In this document: positions 39,340 through 50,504 of the stretch, piece after piece
Position numbering within the stretch: position 1 is the stretch's first letter
How the letters are laid out: every line of letters begins with the position of its first letter
Origin: DAHUYF01 sp035623985
GTDB lineage: Bacteria > Pseudomonadota > Alphaproteobacteria > ATCC43930 > CGMCC-115725
Direction of reading: 5' to 3'
DNA length: 64,000 bases
Assembly (NCBI GenBank): GCA_035623985.1
Contig: DASPSJ010000089.1
Location: forward strand, 29,201-93,200
Program-made: the position numbers and the translations under genes
Notes under the pieces: model-generated
Told to the model about the DNA's origin: nothing
What the model saw: the letters and a program-made list of their open reading frames with translations, nothing else
The model's database searches: none

Positions 39340-42090
39340 ATGAGCCAGCAGGTCCAGCGCCAGCGCGAGATCATCGACCGGCGCGCGCTGTCGGCGGCGC
39401 TCGACGCGCTGGCCGCGGAGGCGGCGGAGCCGCCGCGGGCGCGGGTGGTCGAGCTGCTGCGCCAGGCGCTGCGCCAGGGCCGCGCCGAGATCCGCCAGCG
39501 CTTCGAGCAGGACGGCAACGGCGCCGACACGGTGCGCGGCCTGAGCTTCCTGACGGACCAGCTCCTGCGCGTGCTCTACGACTTCGTCGGCCGCCACGTC
39601 TATCCGCTGGCCAATCCCACCGCCGGCGAGCACATGACGGTGGCCGCGGTGGGCGGATACGGCCGCGGCGAGCTCGCGCCCTATTCCGACATCGACCTGC
39701 TGTTCCTGCTGCCCTACAAATCGACGCCGCATACCGAGCAGGTCGTGGAGTACATGCTCTACGCGCTGTGGGATCTCGGGATCAAGGTCGGACAGGCGAC
39801 GCGCTCGATCGAGGAGACGCTGCGCCACGCGCAGGCCGACCTCACCATCCGCACCGCCGTGCTCGAGGCGCGCTACATCTGGGGCGACCAGAATTTGTTC
39901 GCCGATTTGCGGCGCCGCTTCGAAAGCGAGATCATCCGGCGCAGCGCGGCCGAGTTCGTGCAGGCGAAGCTCGCCGAGCGCGACCAGCGCCACCAGCGCA
40001 TGGGCGACAGCCGCTACGTCGTCGAGCCCAACGTCAAGGAGGGCAAGGGCGGCCTGCGCGATTTGCAGACGCTGTTCTGGATCGCCAAATACATCTACCG
40101 CGTCGACGACGTCGAGAAGCTGGTGGAACAGGGCGTTCTGTCGGGCAAGGAGGCGCATCGCTTCGAGCGCGCGCAGAACTTCCTCTGGACCGTGCGCTGC
40201 CACCTCCACTATCTCACCGACCGCGCCGAGGACCGCCTCACCTTCGACCGGCAGAGCGAAGTCGGGCGCCGCATGCGCTATACCGACCATGCCGGCTCGC
40301 GCGGCGTCGAGCGGTTCATGAAGCACTATTTCCTCATCGCCAAGGACGTCGGCGACCTGACCCGCATCTTCTGCGCCCAGCTCGAGCTGGAGCAGGAGCG
40401 CCGGCCGCGCTTCGCCTGGCGGCCCTGGAAGCCGCGCAAGCGCTCGATCGAGGGCTTCATCGTCGACGCCGGCCGGCTCGACGTGGCGCATGACCGGGCG
40501 TTCTGCGACGAGCCCATCAACATGCTGCGGCTCTTCCGCGTGGCGCAGGAGCAGGACCTCGACATCCACCCGCACGCGCTGCGCCTCATCACCCGGTCGC
40601 TGCGGCTGATCGACGCGAGGCTCCGCGCCGATCCCGAGGCGAACCGGCTCTTCATGGAGATGCTGACCTCGCGCCAGGAGCCGGAGATCACGCTGCGCCG
40701 CCTCAACGAGGCCGGCGTGTTCGGCCGCTTCGTGCCGGATTTCGGCCGCGTCGTCGCGCAGATGCAGTACGACATGTACCACGTCTACACCGTCGACGAG
40801 CACACCATCTTCGCCATCGGCATCCTCGCCAAGATCGAGGCGGGCGCGCTCGCCGAGGAGCTGCCGCTCGCCACCGAGCTCATCCGCACCATCGACAGCC
40901 GGCGCGCGCTCTACGTCGCGGTGCTGCTGCACGACATCGCCAAGGGCCGCGGCGGCGACCATTCGGAGCTGGGGGCGCAGCTCGCCGAGCGCCTGGGGCC
41001 GCGGCTCGGGCTCAGCGCCGAGGAGACCGAGACGGTCTCCTGGCTGGTGCGCTTCCATCTGCTGATGAGCAACACCGCCTTCAAGCGCGACATCGACGAC
41101 CGGCAGACCATCCGCGACTTCGCCCAGCGCGTGCAGTCGCCCGAGCGCTTGAAGCTGCTGCTCATTCTCACCGCGGCCGACATCCGCGCGGTCGGGCCCA
41201 AGGTGTGGAACGGCTGGAAGGCGACCTTGCTGCGCGAGCTCTATCACCGCGCCGTGGCGGAGATGTCGGGCGGGCTGGTGGCCGACCGGCGCGACCAGCG
41301 CATCGTCGCGGCGCAGCAGGCGGTGCGGGCGCTGCTGCCGGATTTCTCGCCGCCCGAAATAGACGCCTTCATCGCCAAGGGCTATCCCTCCTACTGGCTT
41401 TCCTTCGACCCGCAGACCCAGGCGCGCCACGCGCGCCTCACGCGCGAGGCCGAGCGCAGCGGCGCGCCGCTTACCGTGGACACGCGCGTCGACGCCGGCC
41501 GCGCCGTCACCGAGGTCACGCTCTATACCGCCGACCATGCCGGCCTGTTCTCGCGCATCGCCGGGGCGCTGGCGCTCGCCGGCGCCAACATCGTCGACGC
41601 CAAGATCCTGACGCTGACGAACGGTATGGCGCTCGACACCTTCACCGTGCAGGACCACGCGGGCGGCGCCTTCGACCGGCCGGACAAGCTCGCCAAGCTC
41701 GCCGTTCTCTTCGAGAACGTGCTGTCCGGCCGGGTCAAGCCGCATATCGAGCTGGCCAAGCCCGGCGCCATCCCCAGCCGCACCCGCGTCTTCACCGTGC
41801 CGCCGCGCGTGCTCATCGACAACCAGGCGAGCCGCACCCATACCGTGATCGAGGTGAACGGCCGCGACCGGCCGGCCCTGCTGTTCGAGGTGACGCGCGC
41901 GCTCACCAACCTCAATCTGCAGATCTCGAACGCCAAGATCTCGACCTTCGGCGAGAAGGTGGTCGACGTCTTCTACGTCAAGGATCTCTTCGGCCACAAG
42001 GTCGAGCACGAGCAGCGCCTCAAGGACATCCGCGAGCGGCTGCTCGAGGTGATGGGCGACCGCAGCAAGTCGCAGGTGGCGGCGGAGTAG
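39340..42090 (+). CDS. glnD: [Protein-PII] uridylyltransferase / uridylyl-removing enzyme
   Basis: 916 residues. Nucleotidyltransferase domain with GGYGRGELAPYSDIDLLFLLP (Gly-Gly and Asp-x-Asp metal pair), GlnD-type helical region with EPNVKEGKGGLRDLQTLFW, HD domain with LLHDIAKGRGGDHSELGA, then two ACT domains (TLYTADHAGLFSRIAGALAL and VNGRDRPALLFEVTRAL) that sense glutamine. It uridylylates or deuridylylates PII proteins to report nitrogen state. Usually beside murJ in this class; separated here. Convergent with dnaJ. Confidence 0.97.
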   Translation: MSQQVQRQREIIDRRALSAALDALAAEAAEPPRARVVELLRQALRQGRAEIRQRFEQDGNGADTVRGLSFLTDQLLRVLYDFVGRHVYPLANPTAGEHMTVAAVGGYGRGELAPYSDIDLLFLLPYKSTPHTEQVVEYMLYALWDLGIKVGQATRSIEETLRHAQADLTIRTAVLEARYIWGDQNLFADLRRRFESEIIRRSAAEFVQAKLAERDQRHQRMGDSRYVVEPNVKEGKGGLRDLQTLFWIAKYIYRVDDVEKLVEQGVLSGKEAHRFERAQNFLWTVRCHLHYLTDRAEDRLTFDRQSEVGRRMRYTDHAGSRGVERFMKHYFLIAKDVGDLTRIFCAQLELEQERRPRFAWRPWKPRKRSIEGFIVDAGRLDVAHDRAFCDEPINMLRLFRVAQEQDLDIHPHALRLITRSLRLIDARLRADPEANRLFMEMLTSRQEPEITLRRLNEAGVFGRFVPDFGRVVAQMQYDMYHVYTVDEHTIFAIGILAKIEAGALAEELPLATELIRTIDSRRALYVAVLLHDIAKGRGGDHSELGAQLAERLGPRLGLSAEETETVSWLVRFHLLMSNTAFKRDIDDRQTIRDFAQRVQSPERLKLLLILTAADIRAVGPKVWNGWKATLLRELYHRAVAEMSGGLVADRRDQRIVAAQQAVRALLPDFSPPEIDAFIAKGYPSYWLSFDPQTQARHARLTREAERSGAPLTVDTRVDAGRAVTEVTLYTADHAGLFSRIAGALALAGANIVDAKILTLTNGMALDTFTVQDHAGGAFDRPDKLAKLAVLFENVLSGRVKPHIELAKPGAIPSRTRVFTVPPRVLIDNQASRTHTVIEVNGRDRPALLFEVTRALTNLNLQISNAKISTFGEKVVDVFYVKDLFGHKVEHEQRLKDIRERLLEVMGDRSKSQVAAE

Positions 42091-42093
42091 GCG

Positions 42094-42187
42094 CGACGCG
42101 ACAGCGTCGTCGCCGGCGGGCGGCAGCGGTTGCGCCAGCAACCGCGAGAGCCCGCCTGCGAATAGCGCCTTTAGGCGCTATTCGCGG
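42094..42187. terminator. Three stacked hairpins between convergent glnD and dnaJ
   Basis: GCGACG-CGACA-GCGTCG near 42094; a nested stem GGCGGGC...GCCCGCC (42115-42121 with 42150-42156) containing GCGGTTGC-GCCA-GCAACCGC (42126-42145); and a perfect 12-bp stem GCGAATAGCGCC-TTTA-GGCGCTATTCGC (42158-42185) that includes the dnaJ stop codon. None has a T-run. Position between convergent ends argues for bidirectional termination or 3'-end protection. Confidence 0.55.
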
Positions 42188-43311
42188 AGATCCTCGAAGA
42201 ATTCCTTCACCCGCGCGAAGAAGCCTTCGCTTTCGGGGTGCGTGGGCTTGCTGTCGCCGGATTTGTCGAACTCGCGCAGCAGCTCCTGCTGGCGCTTCGT
42301 GAGGTTGACCGGCGTCTCCACCACCACCTGCACGTACATGTCGCCGCGCGCGCCCGAGCGCAGCACCGACATGCCCTTGCCCTTCAAGCGGAACTGGTGG
42401 CCGCTTTGCGTGCCGGCGGCGATGGCGACCTTGGCGCGGCCGCCATCGATGGTCGGCACCTCGATCGTGCCGCCCAGCGCCGCGTTCGGCATCGAGATCG
42501 GCACCCGGCAATGGATGTTGGCGCCGTCGCGCTGGAAAAAGCGGTGCGGCTTCACCGCGAGGAAGATGTAGAGATCGCCCGGCGCGCCGCCGCGCAGCCC
42601 CGCCTCGCCCTCGCCGGCGAGCCGGATGCGCGTGCCGTCCTCGACGCCCGAGGGGATGCTGACGGAGAGCGTCTTCTCCTTGCGCGCGCGGCCCTGGCCG
42701 CCGCAGTGCCGGCAGGGATTCTCGATGACGCGGCCGGCGCCGTGGCAGGCGGGACAGGTGCGCTCGATGGTGAAGAAGCCCTGCTGCGCGCGCACGCGGC
42801 CGTTGCCGTAACAGGTGGGGCAGCTCACCGGCTTCGAGCCGGACTCGGCGCCGCTGCCGCCGCAGTGCTCGCACGGCGCCATGGTCGGCACGCGCACCGT
42901 GGTCTGGCGTCCCTTGAAGGCTTCCTCGAGCGTGATCTCGAGATTGTAGCGGAGATCGTTGCCCCGGGCATTGGCGCCCTGGCCGCGCCGTCCGCCCATG
43001 AACTCGCCGAACATCTCGTCGAAAATGTCGGCGAAGCCGGCGGCGAAGCCGAAATTGTCGGCGCCGGGCCCGCCGCGGCCGCCATTCTCGAAGGCGGCAT
43101 GGCCGAAGCGGTCATAGGCGGCGCGCTTCTGCTCGTCCTTGAGGACGTCGTAGGCTTCGCTGAGCTCCTTGAATTTATGCTCGGCCGCCTTGTCCCCGGG
43201 ATTGCGGTCGGGGTGATACTGCATGGCGAGCTTGCGGTAGGCCTTTTTCAGATCATCGGCCGAGGCGTTTTTCGCCACGCCCAGGAGCTCGTAAAAATCC
43301 TTCTTCGCCAT
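42178..43311 (-). CDS. dnaJ: Chaperone DnaJ
   Basis: 377 residues from ATG 43309-43311 (MAKKDFYELLGV). J domain with HPD in QYHPDRNPGD, Gly/Phe-rich linker (GGRGGPGADNFGFAAGFAD), four zinc motifs CEHCGGSG, CPTCYGNG, CPACHGAG, CRHCGGQG, then the client-binding C-terminal domains. It delivers clients to DnaK and stimulates its ATPase. 86 bases after dnaK on the same strand, the usual dnaKJ unit. Confidence 0.98.
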   Translation of the reverse strand: MAKKDFYELLGVAKNASADDLKKAYRKLAMQYHPDRNPGDKAAEHKFKELSEAYDVLKDEQKRAAYDRFGHAAFENGGRGGPGADNFGFAAGFADIFDEMFGEFMGGRRGQGANARGNDLRYNLEITLEEAFKGRQTTVRVPTMAPCEHCGGSGAESGSKPVSCPTCYGNGRVRAQQGFFTIERTCPACHGAGRVIENPCRHCGGQGRARKEKTLSVSIPSGVEDGTRIRLAGEGEAGLRGGAPGDLYIFLAVKPHRFFQRDGANIHCRVPISMPNAALGGTIEVPTIDGGRAKVAIAAGTQSGHQFRLKGKGMSVLRSGARGDMYVQVVVETPVNLTKRQQELLREFDKSGDSKPTHPESEGFFARVKEFFEDLRE

Positions 43312-43397
43312 GCGCCCCGCAACCCTTAGCACGCGACCGCCCCGATGCGAGGATCAGCGCCTCGCAGCGGGGCGGCTCGCCCGACCTCGGCGGCGGC

Positions 43398-45338
<1,941 letters not shown>

Positions 45339-45731
45339 AGCCACCTCTTGTTGCAGCAGGATCCCGCAGCCCCTGGCGGCACCGCGTGGACCCCCCTTAG
45401 CTTCGCTCCGTTGCGCCCATTTCCCCCTGGCGGGCAGGGTTTATATATGGATGGCCGGGCCGTGCTACAACGGCACGGCCGGCCATTCCGGCAAATCCCG
45501 CGCTGCGCCGGGATATGGGGAGGGAGCCGGCGGCAATGCAAGGCACGCCGCTTCGGGCGAGGGGCCGCCGCCTCATCGCCAGAAGTGCGCATGCACATAG
45601 AAGGCTAACTTATAGTTCTATCAATCGAGGCTGTTCCGCCCGTCCGGCGCCCGCTGCCGGCCGAGCCCATAAGCGCGACGTCGAGCGCCATTGCGGGGGC
45701 AGGGCAGGGCGGCGGCGGTCTTCCGCGACGC
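45339..45731. other. dnaK upstream region
   Basis: 393 bases without a supported gene. It contains the putative dnaK promoter with hairpin (45442-45486), an isolated CCCCATAT on the minus strand (45513-45520), a small stem CCCTG-CCCGC-CAGGG (minus strand, about 45428-45442) and an AT-richer patch at 45600-45630. Open frames on either strand are low-complexity. Confidence 0.6.
45442..45486 (-). promoter_or_regulatory. Possible dnaK promoter with a hairpin across its -35 region
   Basis: On the minus strand TTGTAG (45465-45470) and TATATA (45442-45447) are 17 bases apart. The -35 sits in the loop of a long stem: ATGGCCGG(G)CCGTGC pairs with GCACGGCCGGCCAT (45451-45465 with 45473-45486, one bulged base). 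Symmetry around a -35 suggests an operator or a structural switch. Confidence 0.4.
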
Positions 45732-46115
45732 TCATTCCGGCGCCGGCAGCACCGCCTCGATCAGCGCGGTGCCGCTGAACGGCTTTTGCAGCGTGGCATT
45801 GGCGCCGATCAGCCGGGCAAAGCGAAGATAGGCGCTGCCTCCCTGGGGGCCGCCGCCGGAGATGGCGACGATGCGGAGGTCGGGAAAGCCGTTCCTGACG
45901 AGCTCGATCAATTCCAGCCCTTCGATCTCGGGCATGACGAGATCGGTCACCAGCACCGTCACCGGCCGCTCCGCCAGCCGGTCCAGCGCCGAGCGCCCGT
46001 TGCTCTCGACGATCACCTCGAAGCCGGCGAGATCCAGGACTTGGCGCATGAAGAGCCGATAGGACAAGTCGTCGTCGACGACCAGGGCAACCGGTCGTGC
46101 TGCGGTCTCAGACAT
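45732..46115 (-). CDS. Single-domain response regulator (CheY-like)
   Basis: 127 residues from the ATG at 46113-46115, which overlaps the end of the upstream small gene by eight bases. The receiver has the acidic pair in VVDDDLSYR, phospho-acceptor Asp58 in VTDLVMPEI, Ser/Gly-rich switch VAISGGGPQGGSAY and Lys111 in LQKPF. No output domain, so it either carries phosphate to the Hpt protein (46590-47345) or acts by protein contact. Part of a tight signalling cassette. Confidence 0.9.
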   Translation of the reverse strand: MSETAARPVALVVDDDLSYRLFMRQVLDLAGFEVIVESNGRSALDRLAERPVTVLVTDLVMPEIEGLELIELVRNGFPDLRIVAISGGGPQGGSAYLRFARLIGANATLQKPFSGTALIEAVLPAPE

Positions 46116-46398
46116 TGTCCATCTCCTCGAACGGGAGGTCGAAGCGGGGGAAGCGCTGCGTTGTCGCGACCACCTCCGCGGCGCTGGCGGCGGCGGCCTT
46201 GGCGTCGTCATGGAGCTGGTTCATGCGCTCGCGCACGACGTGGCAACTTTCGCTGATCTGCCTCAGGCTCGCCGCAAGGGCGCGGCAGGCGGTTACCAGC
46301 GTCCCGACGGCGATGGCGGCGTTGCCCGCGTCCAAGGCGGCGGGCGGCGGGGCGACGGGGGGACGGTAGTCGGCGAGCAGGATGATGTCGGCGGTCAC
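46108..46398 (-). CDS. Small uncharacterised protein co-encoded with the response regulator
   Basis: 96 residues from GTG (46396-46398) with AAGGAG seven bases upstream; a longer open frame to 46434 has no conserved sequence. Start TADIILLADYRPPVAPPPAALDAGNAAIAVG, then a helical part TACRALAASLRQISESCHVVRERMNQLHDDAKAAAASAAEVV that could form a coiled coil, ending FDLPFEEMDNV. No known family seen. The eight-base overlap with the receiver gene and the shared strand make a functional link likely, for example as a phosphatase, anti-factor or dimerisation partner. Confidence 0.65.
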   Translation of the reverse strand: MTADIILLADYRPPVAPPPAALDAGNAAIAVGTLVTACRALAASLRQISESCHVVRERMNQLHDDAKAAAASAAEVVATTQRFPRFDLPFEEMDNV

Positions 46399-46589
46399 GG
46401 CACGGCTCCTTGAGGTTCGTCCTCCCGTCTTCAAGCTCCGTGCCAGGCCGAAAACCGCAGAATTCCGCGCTTCGGAACGAGGCCGTTCGCGGATCGCCCG
46501 GGCAATTTGCCAGCGGGGTTTGCGCGGCCCGCGCTTGCGCGAAAATTTAACCGCGATCGGTTATGGGTATTGCTCATGGGAGAATGATC

Positions 46590-47345
46590 ATGCCCTGGCG
46601 TGCAGTCGCCGGCCGCCTCGACCTCGCCCTTTTCCTCTGCGGTGCCTTCCTCCTGCTGGCCGTTGCGGCGATGCTCACCGGCGGCAACGGAGCGCGGGTG
46701 CTGGCGCCGGCGGTCCTCGGCGCCGCCGCGCTGCTGACGGCGCGGCTTGCCTTCCTCGCCGCCAAGACCGACCGGCCCGCGCCGTCCCTTGCCGCGCTTG
46801 CCGGCGGCGAGACGCGGCAGCGCAGCGCCGGCGCAGCGCCCGCCGACGACAAAGGGAGCCCGACGCAGATCACCGCCGCGGCGCGCGAGACTGCCCGACG
46901 CCACGGCGGCGAGGAGCAACCGGCCGGCGCCAAACCGGTAACGCCGGCGAGCTTCGCCGCCGGGATCGAGCCCTCCTCCGCGAACGGCATGGTCCCGCCG
47001 CCGGGCGGCGCCGCGTTCGAGCGGGCGCGCTTTGGCCTGCTGGCCGAGGAGATCGGCGCCGGCCCGGCGGACGGGCTGGTCGAGGTCTTTCTCGGCGACA
47101 CCGTGGAGCGCCTGGCGGCGATGCGCTCGCTGATCGCCGCGGGCGAGCGCAAGACGCTCGCGCGCGCGGCGCATTCCCTCAAGAGCGCGGCGGCGACTTT
47201 CGGCTTCGAGCGCCTTGCCGCGCTTGCCCGCGAGATCGAGGGCGCGGCCCCGCAAGCGCCGGAGCCGCGCCTGCTGGCCTTGGCGGAAGCCGCCGCCGAA
47301 GCGCTCGAGGACGGACGCCGCGCCTGGCAGGCGGACGCGCCCTAG
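46590..47345 (+). CDS. Membrane-anchored Hpt (histidine phosphotransfer) protein
   Basis: 251 residues from ATG 46590 (GGGAGA upstream). Two TM helices (about 12-31 and 36-56), a 75-residue low-complexity linker, then an Hpt domain (about 140-235) with LARAAHSLKSAAATFGFERLAALARE, phospho-acceptor His195. Stand-alone Hpt modules pass phosphate between receivers; membrane anchoring is unusual for them. It converges on the sigma-54 activator gene (three bases between stops) and is divergent from the small protein/receiver pair. Confidence 0.88.
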   Translation: MPWRAVAGRLDLALFLCGAFLLLAVAAMLTGGNGARVLAPAVLGAAALLTARLAFLAAKTDRPAPSLAALAGGETRQRSAGAAPADDKGSPTQITAAARETARRHGGEEQPAGAKPVTPASFAAGIEPSSANGMVPPPGGAAFERARFGLLAEEIGAGPADGLVEVFLGDTVERLAAMRSLIAAGERKTLARAAHSLKSAAATFGFERLAALAREIEGAAPQAPEPRLLALAEAAAEALEDGRRAWQADAP

Positions 47346-47348
47346 CGC

Positions 47349-48770
<1,422 letters not shown>

Positions 48771-49025
48771 GCGCTTACGGGGCAGCAGCGACCGAGCCTA
48801 CCCCAAAGCGCTTAATATTCCCGAAACGGCGCGCGGTTTTTCCCGCGCCGCCCGCCGCGTGCCCGCCGCGCCGGAGGGCGGGACACGAGGCCCGCCGCCG
48901 GCCTTGACTTGGCTATATCTCTATAGGATATATATATCCGCAGGATATACCGGCGAGTCGGCTTCGACGAAAGAGGAGTCAACTCTGCCCATGCGGGCCA
49001 ACCCGTCGGGAACGCCAAAATCGCG
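48771..49025. other. Region upstream of the sigma-54 activator and TumE-like locus
   Basis: GC-rich to 48900 with a GCGCG-GTTTTTCC-CGCGC stem (about 48828-48846), then an AT-rich promoter/palindrome (48904-48950) and GAAAGAGGAG with a 26-codon frame from 48991 that I do not call. No recognised gene. Confidence 0.55.
48904..48950 (+). promoter_or_regulatory. AT-rich promoter with a perfect palindrome, probable toxin-antitoxin operator
   Basis: TTGACT (48904-48909) followed 17 bases later by GATATA (48927-48932). The -10 region lies inside the 14-base perfect palindrome GGATATATATATCC (48926-48939), and GGATATAC repeats the half-site at 48943-48950. The promoter points to the TumE-like and TumA-like genes. 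Binding by the antitoxin is inference. Confidence 0.5.
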
Positions 49026-49097
49026 ATGGATCATACGCACGAATTCTTCAAGCAATGCAATGGATTAAGATACATTTACCCGAACGGCTTTTGATAC

Positions 49098-49137
49098 GAG
49101 ATCGCGGTGAAAGAGATCGCGGTGAAAGAGATCGCGG
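49098..49137 (+). repeat. 15-bp tandem repeat GAGATCGCGGTGAAA, 2.7 units
   Basis: Unit starts at 49098, 49113 and 49128 (partial). Each unit encodes part of the Val-Lys-Glu-Ile-Ala repeat at the start of the toxin frame. It contains AAAGAG and a GTG at ribosome-site spacing, so each unit carries a possible translation start. Confidence 0.9.
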
Positions 49138-49394
49138 CAACCGCGCGTCGTCCGGCGGGGCTGAAATATTCCTTGCCTTTTTTCGATGATCGAGACCGTT
49201 GCCCGGTGCGGTTCGACAACCGCCACGCGGCCAGGAAGCGCGGACGGCCCGGCCCGATTGCCTTCGATCACTGGCGCCGCTTCGGCGACGATCAACTCGT
49301 GCCGTACAAGTTCATCGACGCCGAAACGCTCATCGGCGATTTCTTCGAAGCCATCGATGCCCATCTGCCGCCGGAGCTTCGAGTTGGTGCGTGA
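49107..49394 (+). CDS. TumE-like (DUF6516) toxin, probably interrupted by a stop codon
   Basis: 95 residues from GTG 49107. The conserved part reads PAGLKYSLPFFDDRDRCPVRFDNRHAAR, then IAFDHWRRFGDDQLVPYKFIDAETLIGDFFEAI, the TumE pattern (KY.L.....R..RYDN, then PY.F.....L..DF). Upstream, the same frame continues as ATG GAT CAT from 49026 to encode EFFKQCNGLRYIYPNGF, then TGA (49092-49094), then TACGAGATCGCG. A single base change such as CGA to TGA would explain a broken N-terminus. It may be dead or may restart at the repeated GTG codons. Partner: the next gene. Confidence 0.68.
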   Translation: MKEIAVKEIAATARRPAGLKYSLPFFDDRDRCPVRFDNRHAARKRGRPGPIAFDHWRRFGDDQLVPYKFIDAETLIGDFFEAIDAHLPPELRVGA

Positions 49395-49427
49395 GCCGAT
49401 GCGAGAACGGCGCCGAAACCCGGGAGA

Positions 49428-49853
49428 ATGGATATATTGAAATTGAAGCGACCGGTACGCCGGACGGGAAGCCGGCGCGGCACGCGCATCGGCCTCTCCT
49501 CGCCAAAGGAAATGCGGGAACGGCTTCTCGCCGCCGCGCGCGGCGAAAAGGCGTTCAAGCCCGGCGATCCCAAGATTTGGACGGGATCGCTGGACGCGCT
49601 GATGAGGGCGCTCACTCCCGAAAACCGGCATCTCCTGGCCGTGATCAGGCGGGAGCGCCCGCCCTCGGTCTCCGCGCTCGCCGAGCGGACCGGCCGCGAG
49701 CAAGGCAACTTATCTCGCACGCTCGGCAAGCTCGCGCGTTACGGGCTGGTTCGATTGGTGCCGGTCGGCAGGGAAAAGCGGCCGGAGGTCGCCGTAACCC
49801 TCCTCAAGATCGAATTGGATCTCGAGAACGATACCTACCAGATTGCGTCATAG
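49428..49853 (+). CDS. HVO_A0114/TumA-like winged-helix antitoxin
   Basis: 141 residues. N-terminal basic linker (LKLKRPVRRTGSRRGTR), KIWTGSLDALMRALTPENRHLLAVIRRERPPSVSALAERTGREQGNLSRTLGKLARYGLVRLV in order, a wHTH DNA-binding domain typical of antitoxins paired with TumE/DUF6516 toxins, and a short C-terminal strand region. It follows the toxin frame by 33 bases, the usual toxin-first order. The antitoxin looks intact. Ribosome site GGGAGA is very close to the ATG, so a TTG at 49437 is possible. Confidence 0.78.
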   Translation: MDILKLKRPVRRTGSRRGTRIGLSSPKEMRERLLAAARGEKAFKPGDPKIWTGSLDALMRALTPENRHLLAVIRRERPPSVSALAERTGREQGNLSRTLGKLARYGLVRLVPVGREKRPEVAVTLLKIELDLENDTYQIAS

Positions 49854-49914
49854 GCCATTCGGATGGGGTGACTTACATCTTCCGTATGGCCGCGAGCGGA
49901 ACGGCCGGCCCCTT

Positions 49915-50499
49915 TCACACCACCTCGTCGAAGCGCGGCGCGTCCGACGGCGGCTTGCTCTCGCCCTTGGCGACGGCGACCATCGCCGGCCGCAGCAGTC
50001 GGTCGTGCATGACGTAGCCGGGCTGCAGCACCTGCACCACCGTGCCCGGCGGCTGGCCGGTATTCTCGACCTCGAACATCGCCTGGTGCAGGTTGTGGTC
50101 GAAGCGTTCGCCGGCGGGATCGATGCGGCGGATGCCGTTGCGCTCGAAGGCGGCCAGCAGCTCGCGCTCGGTGGCGGCCACGCCCTGCAGGAGCGGTCGC
50201 ATGCGCTCGTCTGCCGCCTGGTCGGCCGGCGCGCTGTCGAGCGCGCGGCGCAGATTGTCGGCGACGTTGAGCAGTTCTCGCGCCAGGCTCGCGCCGCCAT
50301 ATTTCAAGGCGTCGGCGCGCTCGCGCTCGGCGCGCCGGCGCACGTTCTCGGTCTCGGCCAGCGCGCGCAGCAGCCGGTCCTTGGTCTCGGCCAGCTCCGC
50401 CTCGGCGCGGGCGAGCCGCTCCTCGGCGCTTGCCGCCGCTGACGCCGGCGCGGCCTCGCCGTTGGGCGCCGTCTGGGCTTCGTTCCTGTCGTCGCTCAT
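49915..50499 (-). CDS. grpE: Nucleotide exchange factor GrpE
   Basis: 194 residues from ATG 50497-50499. Acidic/Ala-rich start, a long coiled coil (AEERLARAEAELAETKDRLLRALAETENVRRRAERE), the KYGGASLARELLNVADNLRRAL hinge and the C-terminal beta domain with GIRRIDPAGERFDHNLHQAMFEV and VVQVLQPGYVMHDRLLRPAMVAVAKG. It releases ADP from DnaK. Five bases after hrcA, the standard hrcA-grpE unit. It ends about 60 bases past the convergent tumA-like gene. Confidence 0.97.
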   Translation of the reverse strand: MSDDRNEAQTAPNGEAAPASAAASAEERLARAEAELAETKDRLLRALAETENVRRRAERERADALKYGGASLARELLNVADNLRRALDSAPADQAADERMRPLLQGVAATERELLAAFERNGIRRIDPAGERFDHNLHQAMFEVENTGQPPGTVVQVLQPGYVMHDRLLRPAMVAVAKGESKPPSDAPRFDEVV

Positions 50500-50504
50500 G
50501 TCGC

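Noticed and set aside
38803..42141. Open frame of 1112 codons on the minus strand covering glnD
   Set aside because: It is the antisense of glnD, a clearly conserved gene; high GC leaves the opposite strand open. Only its last 147 codons (38803-39243), beyond glnD, form a real gene with signal peptide.
48991..49068. 26-codon frame after GAAAGAGGAG upstream of the toxin
   Set aside because: Spacing to the ATG is 12 bases and the product is polar without features; kept only as a note.
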